From Kaistella jeonii (GTDB taxonomy: Bacteria > Bacteroidota > Bacteroidia > Flavobacteriales > Weeksellaceae): a DNA stretch of 64,000 nucleotides. A program made the translations under genes and the position numbers. The stretch is from the NCBI RefSeq assembly GCF_000812865.1, contig NZ_JSYL01000003.1, positions 182,841 through 246,840 of the forward strand, given 5' to 3'. The notes under the pieces are model-generated. The model did no database searches and had not been told where the DNA came from. It was given only the letters and a program-made list of their open reading frames with translations. Of the stretch, positions 60,027 through 64,000 are shown in pieces; within the stretch, counting starts at the first letter, position 1; each line of letters starts with the position of its first letter.

Positions 60027-60908
60027 ATGAATTTGTATACCCAACCAATGCTCAAAGAAGGAGCATTAAAAGATAAAGTAGCCGTCGTAACCGGTGGTGG
60101 AAGCGGACTTGGAAAAGCCATGACGAAGTATTTTCTGCAACTCGGCGCTAAAGTCGTGATCACTTCGCGAAACTTAGAAAAACTTCAAGCCACCGCGAAA
60201 GAATTAGAAGAAGAAACAGGTGGAAAAGTTTTGTGCGTTGCGTGTGATGTTCGTAATTGGGATGAGGTTGAAGCAATGAAAGATGCGGCAATCAAAGAAT
60301 TCGGACAAATTGATATTCTCTTAAATAACGCAGCAGGAAATTTTATTTCACCTACCGAAAGATTAACGCATTCCGCTTTTGATTCTATTTTAGATATCGT
60401 TTTAAAAGGCACCAAAAACTGTACGCTTTCCATCGGGAAATACTGGATCGATAATAAAGTTCCCGGAACGGTTTTAAATATTGTTACCACTTACGCCTGG
60501 ACTGGTTCTGCATATGTTGTTCCATCTGCTTGTGCAAAAGCCGGAGTTTTAGCCATGACCAGAAGTTTAGCCGTGGAATGGGCAAAATATGGAATTCGAT
60601 TCAACGCAATCGCACCAGGACCATTTCCTACAAAAGGCGCTTGGGAAAGATTGTTACCCGGAGATTTAGCAGAAAAATTCGATATGCGTAAAAAAGTTCC
60701 TTTAAGAAGAGTAGGAGAACATCAGGAATTGGCGAATCTTGCCGCTTATCTAGTTTCAGATTATTCAGCTTACATGAATGGAGAAGTTGTTACCATCGAT
60801 GGTGGTGAATGGTTGCAGGGAGCCGGCGAATTTAATATGCTCGAAGAAATTCCACAGGAAATGTGGGATATGCTGGAATCGATGATCAAGGCGAAGAAAT
60901 CGAATTAA
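60027..60908 (+). CDS. SDR oxidoreductase, 2,4-dienoyl-CoA reductase type
   Basis: The 293-residue enzyme has the NADP-binding motif TGGGSGLGKA (about 22-31), NNAAGNF (about 100-106) and a C-terminal NGEVVTIDGGEW. In the active site the usual YxxxK is SACAK, that is, Ser at the Tyr position with the Lys kept, as in 2,4-dienoyl-CoA reductases (DECR), which help beta-oxidation of unsaturated acids. TTYAWTGSAYVVPSACAKAG matches the DECR pattern. It is monocistronic, and no other beta-oxidation genes are adjacent. Confidence 0.88.
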   Translation: MNLYTQPMLKEGALKDKVAVVTGGGSGLGKAMTKYFLQLGAKVVITSRNLEKLQATAKELEEETGGKVLCVACDVRNWDEVEAMKDAAIKEFGQIDILLNNAAGNFISPTERLTHSAFDSILDIVLKGTKNCTLSIGKYWIDNKVPGTVLNIVTTYAWTGSAYVVPSACAKAGVLAMTRSLAVEWAKYGIRFNAIAPGPFPTKGAWERLLPGDLAEKFDMRKKVPLRRVGEHQELANLAAYLVSDYSAYMNGEVVTIDGGEWLQGAGEFNMLEEIPQEMWDMLESMIKAKKSN

Positions 60909-60929
60909 TCACAAAAAATTTTATAGTTA

Positions 60930-60964
60930 AACCCAGTATTTGTAACAATGTTGGGTTTTTTTTA
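60930..60964 (+). terminator. Terminator after the SDR gene
   Basis: AAACCCA pairs with TGGGTTT across 16 bases, followed by a T-run. Confidence 0.75.
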
Positions 60965-60987
60965 TACTTATTACCAAAATCACTCAC

Positions 60988-63213
60988 ATGAATCTTAAAC
61001 TTTTCAAACCGTTATTTACTTTGGCGGTTGCAGTTTCGCTGAATTTAGCAGCGCAAAATGATGCGCCGAAATACAGTTATACCGAAGCTTTCAAACCATT
61101 TTTCTATATGAACAATGCTACCGAAACTCGTTCTGCAAGCGGACAACCAGGTCATAATTATTGGCAAAACAGTGCAGATTACGTTCTGAATGCTTCTTTG
61201 AATGATGTTAAAAACGAAATTTCAGGCTCTGCAGAAATTACTTATACCAATAACAGTTTTGATAATTTAAGTTTTCTCTGGCTTCAGTTGGATCAGAATT
61301 TATTTAAAAAAGATTCCCGCGGAAACGCTGTAGTGCCAATGGGTGGTAGTAGAAATGGTGCTCATGGACAGGATTTTGACGGAGGATATACCATAAAATC
61401 GGTAGAAATTCTTTCTGCAAATGGAAAAAATTTAAAAATCAATCCAAAATATACGATTTCTGATACCAGAATGCAGATCGATCTTCCGCAGGATTTAAAA
61501 TCAAAAGGTGGAGTTGTGAAATTGATCATCAACTATTCATTTGTTTCTCCAGATTACGGTTCAGACAGAATGGGAGTTGAGCCAACAAAAAACGGAAAAA
61601 TTTTTACCATCGCACAATGGTTCCCAAGAATGTGTGTTTATGATGACATTACAGGTTGGAACACTTTGCCTTACTTAGGAGCAGGTGAGTTTTTCCTGGA
61701 GTATGGCAATATCACAGCGAATCTTACGGTTCCTGCCAATCAGTATGTCGTTGCTTCCGGCGAACTGTTAAATCCAAAAGAGGTCTATTCTTCTGACCAA
61801 AATAAAAAATGGGACGCTGCAAGAAATAGCGAGAAAACGGTAATTATTCGATCCGCTGCTGAAGCAAACGCTGCAGAAAAAAATTCCACCGCTACCAAAA
61901 CCTGGAAATTTAAAATTGAGAACACCCGTGATTTTGCGTGGGCTTCTTCATCTGCTTTTATTTTAGATGCGGCGAAAATTAATTTGCCAAGCGGTAAAAA
62001 ATCATTAGCGGTATCTGCTTATCCGGTAGAAAGTGATGGGAATGCTGCTTGGGGAAGATCAACAGAATACACGAAAAGTTCGATCGAGCATTACTCAAAA
62101 AGATGGTATGAATATACGTATCCAAATGCGGTAAATGTTGCCGGAAATCCTGGTGGAATGGAATATCCGGGAATTGTTTTCTGCGGTATGAGTTCTAAGG
62201 GTGCTGATTTATGGGGTGTTACCGATCACGAATTTGGACATAACTGGTTTCCAATGATCGTGGGCTCTAACGAAAGAATGTTTGCGTGGATGGATGAGGG
62301 TTTCAATACTTTCATCAACAGTATTTCTGAGCAGGATTTCAACAAAGGGGAATATTACACTCCAAAACCGCTTCAAAGTATGGCATTTGCCTTTAACAGC
62401 GATCAAATGGAACCTATAATGACGGCGCCGGACAATTTAAAAGAAAGAAATCTGGGCTTTTTAGCTTATTATAAACCAAGTGCAGGATTGCAAATGTTGC
62501 GGGAAAATATTTTAGGTGAAGAAAAATTTGATAAAGCTTTCCGGGAATATATCAAGAGATGGGCGTTCAAACATCCAACTCCGGAAGATTTTTTCCGTAC
62601 CATGGAGAATTCTTCTGGTGAAGAACTGAACTGGTTCTGGAGAGGCTGGTTCTTAAACAAATGGAAAATTGATCAGGCCGTAAAAAATGTTTCCTATAAA
62701 AGTGGAGATTTTACGAAAGGAGCTGTTATCAAATTAGAAAATATTGGTCAGTTGCCGATGCCGGTAAATTTGGAGATTAAGTTTAAAGACGGAACTACTC
62801 AGAATGTAAAATTACCGGTAGAAATCTGGAAGAGAAATTCAGAGTGGACGTTTGAAGTACCTACTACTAAAGAGATTACCTCCGTTCAGTTAGATCCAAA
62901 AGGCAGTTTACCCGACGCTAATGTTTCTGATAATACTTTTAAAGTAGACGGGAATTCAGTAGCGGAAAAAGTAGATTTAAAACAATTCATAGGAAATTTC
63001 TCCAGCAAGGAAATTCCTTTAAAAATTGTTACAACAGTTGAAAACAATCAATTAATGTTACAGGCAACGGGACAACCGAAAATTCCTTTAGACTATGAAG
63101 GAGCAGATAAATTCGGCTTTTCTGTAGCAGGAATTGAATTTCAGTTTTCTAAAGACCGAAAAGGTTTCACACTCAACCAGGGTGGCAAAAAATTTGAATT
63201 TACGAGAGATTAA
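60988..63213 (+). CDS. M1 family aminopeptidase
   Basis: The 741-residue secreted zinc peptidase has a signal peptide (about 1-21, ending LAA), a beta-rich N-terminal domain ([19 protein letters not shown]), the exopeptidase motif GGMEYPGIV and the zinc site HEFGHNW with the third ligand in WMDEGFNTF. The last ~170 residues form a beta-sandwich-like domain. It probably trims peptides in the periplasm or outside. No T9SS tail is seen. A large terminator follows. Confidence 0.93.
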   Translation: MNLKLFKPLFTLAVAVSLNLAAQNDAPKYSYTEAFKPFFYMNNATETRSASGQPGHNYWQNSADYVLNASLNDVKNEISGSAEITYTNNSFDNLSFLWLQLDQNLFKKDSRGNAVVPMGGSRNGAHGQDFDGGYTIKSVEILSANGKNLKINPKYTISDTRMQIDLPQDLKSKGGVVKLIINYSFVSPDYGSDRMGVEPTKNGKIFTIAQWFPRMCVYDDITGWNTLPYLGAGEFFLEYGNITANLTVPANQYVVASGELLNPKEVYSSDQNKKWDAARNSEKTVIIRSAAEANAAEKNSTATKTWKFKIENTRDFAWASSSAFILDAAKINLPSGKKSLAVSAYPVESDGNAAWGRSTEYTKSSIEHYSKRWYEYTYPNAVNVAGNPGGMEYPGIVFCGMSSKGADLWGVTDHEFGHNWFPMIVGSNERMFAWMDEGFNTFINSISEQDFNKGEYYTPKPLQSMAFAFNSDQMEPIMTAPDNLKERNLGFLAYYKPSAGLQMLRENILGEEKFDKAFREYIKRWAFKHPTPEDFFRTMENSSGEELNWFWRGWFLNKWKIDQAVKNVSYKSGDFTKGAVIKLENIGQLPMPVNLEIKFKDGTTQNVKLPVEIWKRNSEWTFEVPTTKEITSVQLDPKGSLPDANVSDNTFKVDGNSVAEKVDLKQFIGNFSSKEIPLKIVTTVENNQLMLQATGQPKIPLDYEGADKFGFSVAGIEFQFSKDRKGFTLNQGGKKFEFTRD

Positions 63214-63240
63214 TGGAGTTTAAATTTTTAGACAATTTTA

Positions 63241-63288
63241 AAAACCGCCGCTCAAAAAATAGATTTTTGGGTGGCGGTTTTTTTTTTG
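63241..63288 (+). terminator. Terminator after the M1 aminopeptidase
   Basis: An 18-bp stem (from AAAACCGCC to its partner GGCGGTTTT, with G-T pairs) leads to a long T-run. Confidence 0.9.
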
Positions 63289-63358
63289 ATAGTTAAGTTT
63301 TCAAATTTTTGGTTGATTAAATTCGAAAAATTCTTAAAATGTAATTGAAATAAAAAAA

Positions 63359-63380
63359 ACGCTTTGATAAATCAAAGCGT
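63359..63380. other. Perfect hairpin with minus-strand T-run
   Basis: ACGCTTTGAT and ATCAAAGCGT pair with a 2-base loop. The plus strand has an A-run just upstream, so on the minus strand the hairpin is followed by eight T, the form of a terminator. No minus-strand gene is visible upstream of it. The rest of 63290-63460 is AT-rich without other features. Confidence 0.5.
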
Positions 63381-63460
63381 GGCTTCAGCGCATGTTTTTT
63401 CATTCAAACATTTTGAGTAAAGTTTCCAGATCATCCAACTATCTAAAATAAATTTCAAAA

Positions 63461-63480
63461 TTGTAGTAGAATTACTACAA
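63461..63480. promoter_or_regulatory. Palindrome overlapping the expected -33 region of the tssD promoter
   Basis: TTGTAGTA and TACTACAA are perfect 8-base arms with a 4-base spacer. The right arm ends 20 bases before the -7 box, where the -33 element should lie, so a dimeric regulator bound here would compete with polymerase. Confidence 0.5.
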
Positions 63481-63500
63481 AGAATATTAAAAAGTGGGTC

Positions 63501-63508
63501 TATCTTTG
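63501..63508 (+). promoter_or_regulatory. -7 box for the tssD region
   Basis: TATCTTTG fits TAnnTTTG. It lies 67 bases before the first tssD ATG. No canonical TTTG at -33. Confidence 0.5.
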
Positions 63509-63520
63509 AATTATCAAAAA

Positions 63521-63845
63521 CGAAAAGACAGTAAAATAATTCAAAAATAATTTAACAATTTAAAATTTAGAAATCATGGCAGCTAACAATTCAAGAGGCG
63601 TTTTAAAATTTAATGGAGGCGCAGAACAAAAAGTGTTAAAACTTAATTACAGTGTATCAAGATCGACAGACGTTTCCGGACGGCGAAAAGACAGTAAAAA
63701 ATTCAAAAATAATTTAACAATTTAAAATTTAGAAATCATGGCAGCAAACAATTCAAGAGGTGTTTTAAAATTCAATGGAGGAGCAGAACAAAAAGTGTTA
63801 AAATTGAACTACAGTGTATCAAGATCAACTGACGTTTCAGGACGG
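63521..63845 (+). repeat. Tandem direct repeat, about 162 bp: leader plus tssD 5' end
   Basis: A 54-55-base leader (from CGAAAAGACAGTAAAA to the ATG) plus 36 codons occurs at 63521-63683 and again at 63684-63845. The leaders differ by only one small indel or substitution site. The coding parts differ at ten bases, all synonymous. Confidence 0.9.
63576..63725 (+). pseudogene. Truncated tssD (Hcp) copy
   Basis: The ATG at 63576 opens 36 codons identical in protein to the N-terminus of the next gene (MAANNSRGVLKFNGGAEQ through DVSGR). The frame then runs into the leader of the downstream copy, giving 13 unrelated codons (RKDSKKFKNN and so on) before TAA at 63723-63725. The product would be a 49-residue stub lacking most of the Hcp barrel. 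The join follows GGACGG directly. It looks like a deletion between two tandem tssD paralogues. Confidence 0.85.
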
Positions 63846-64000
63846 GTTGCATCTGATCCTTCAAATGCATTAATTAAAATTACCATCGAGGCGACAGAAG
63901 ATGCTCACGTACTAGAAAGTTTATTGAACGGTAAATACAAGCCAACAACAGGTGAAATTACCTTTAATAAATCTCATGAAGAAGGAACATTGATCACTTT
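63738..64000 (+). CDS. tssD: T6SS tube protein TssD (Hcp), Bacteroidota type, partial at the right edge
   Basis: The visible 87 residues read MAANNSRGVLKFNGGAEQ, YSVSRSTDVSGRVASDPSN, ALIKITIEATED and GKYKPTTGEITFNKSHEEGT. This is the TssD family, which forms the inner tube of the subtype iii type VI secretion system found in Bacteroidota; full-length proteins are about 130 residues. The gene is cut by the end of the window. It follows a truncated copy that shares its leader. No other T6SS genes are inside the window. Confidence 0.85.
   Translation, partial: MAANNSRGVLKFNGGAEQKVLKLNYSVSRSTDVSGRVASDPSNALIKITIEATEDAHVLESLLNGKYKPTTGEITFNKSHEEGTLIT

Noticed and set aside
63359..64000. Complete T6SS cluster
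   Set aside because: Only a truncated and a partial tube-protein gene are within the window; no sheath, baseplate or ATPase genes can be seen.

Overview
The window reads as chromosome from an AT-rich flavobacterium of the Weeksellaceae type (Chryseobacterium or Kaistella relatives). The support is: proteins ending in type IX secretion (T9SS) sorting domains; families largely restricted to Bacteroidota (DUF4292, DUF4254, DUF2851, DUF3276, DUF6089, DUF6261, DUF2683); bacillithiol genes; a Bacteroidota-type T6SS tube protein at the right edge; and promoters of the Bacteroidota form (TTTG, about 19 bp, TAnnTTTG, here called the -33 and -7 boxes) instead of sigma70 boxes. Most of the window is ordinary housekeeping and envelope sequence. 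The accessory-looking parts are 30.6-32.4 kb, 57.3-59.95 kb and the last 0.6 kb.

Layout. 0-7.3 kb: end of a secreted T9SS protein, then a mostly minus-strand block (SanA-like, lspA, two small proteins, DksA-like, ileS, DUF2062). 7.4-14.7 kb: topA, a large secreted protein with two FISUMP-like domains, and an arginase-fold protein that has lost metal ligands. 14.8-22.9 kb: a surface polysaccharide cluster (GT-C-like membrane protein, GT2 transferase, EpsG-like polymerase, WecA-type initiating transferase, Wza-like export lipoprotein, Wzc-like tyrosine kinase with a Gly-Tyr repeat tail). 23.1-28.5 kb: outer-membrane biogenesis (DUF6089 barrel, uppS, bamA, two Skp/OmpH chaperones). 28.6-31.7 kb: thioesterase, rfbD, an exported unknown, a dispersed repeat, bshB1 and tRNA-His.

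31.8-38.3 kb: a decayed ParE/RelE toxin behind an intact antitoxin, DUF3276, an ABC exporter, nusB-DUF1573-yajC and an AspT/YidE-type transporter. 38.3-42.6 kb: DUF2851, bshA and a GH3 hydrolase. 42.7-51.5 kb: a lipoprotein and deoD, then a long minus-strand envelope series (flippase, dut, nucleotidylyltransferase, DUF4292, EnvC-like, tatA, DUF4254, lipoprotein, ribA). 51.7-57.2 kb: WG-repeat protein, pyrC, YhhN family, M16 protease. 57.3-59.95 kb: intergenic repeats, an orphan ParA ATPase, 42-bp tandem repeats and a DUF6261 gene. 60-63.2 kb: dienoyl-CoA reductase-type SDR and M1 aminopeptidase. 63.5-64 kb: a truncated tssD copy followed by a tssD gene that runs off the edge.

Connections. bshB1 and bshA supply two of the three bacillithiol steps from separate loci. 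The polysaccharide cluster, the separate flippase and the nucleotidylyltransferase could serve one surface glycan, with uppS supplying its lipid carrier. lspA, bamA, the Skp proteins, tatA, yajC and the EnvC-like protein form an envelope-building theme. No complete undescribed system is evident. The most unusual items are the truncated tssD copy whose leader is better conserved than its synonymous sites, the 42-bp repeats ahead of the DUF6261 gene, and the eroded toxin with its preserved antitoxin.
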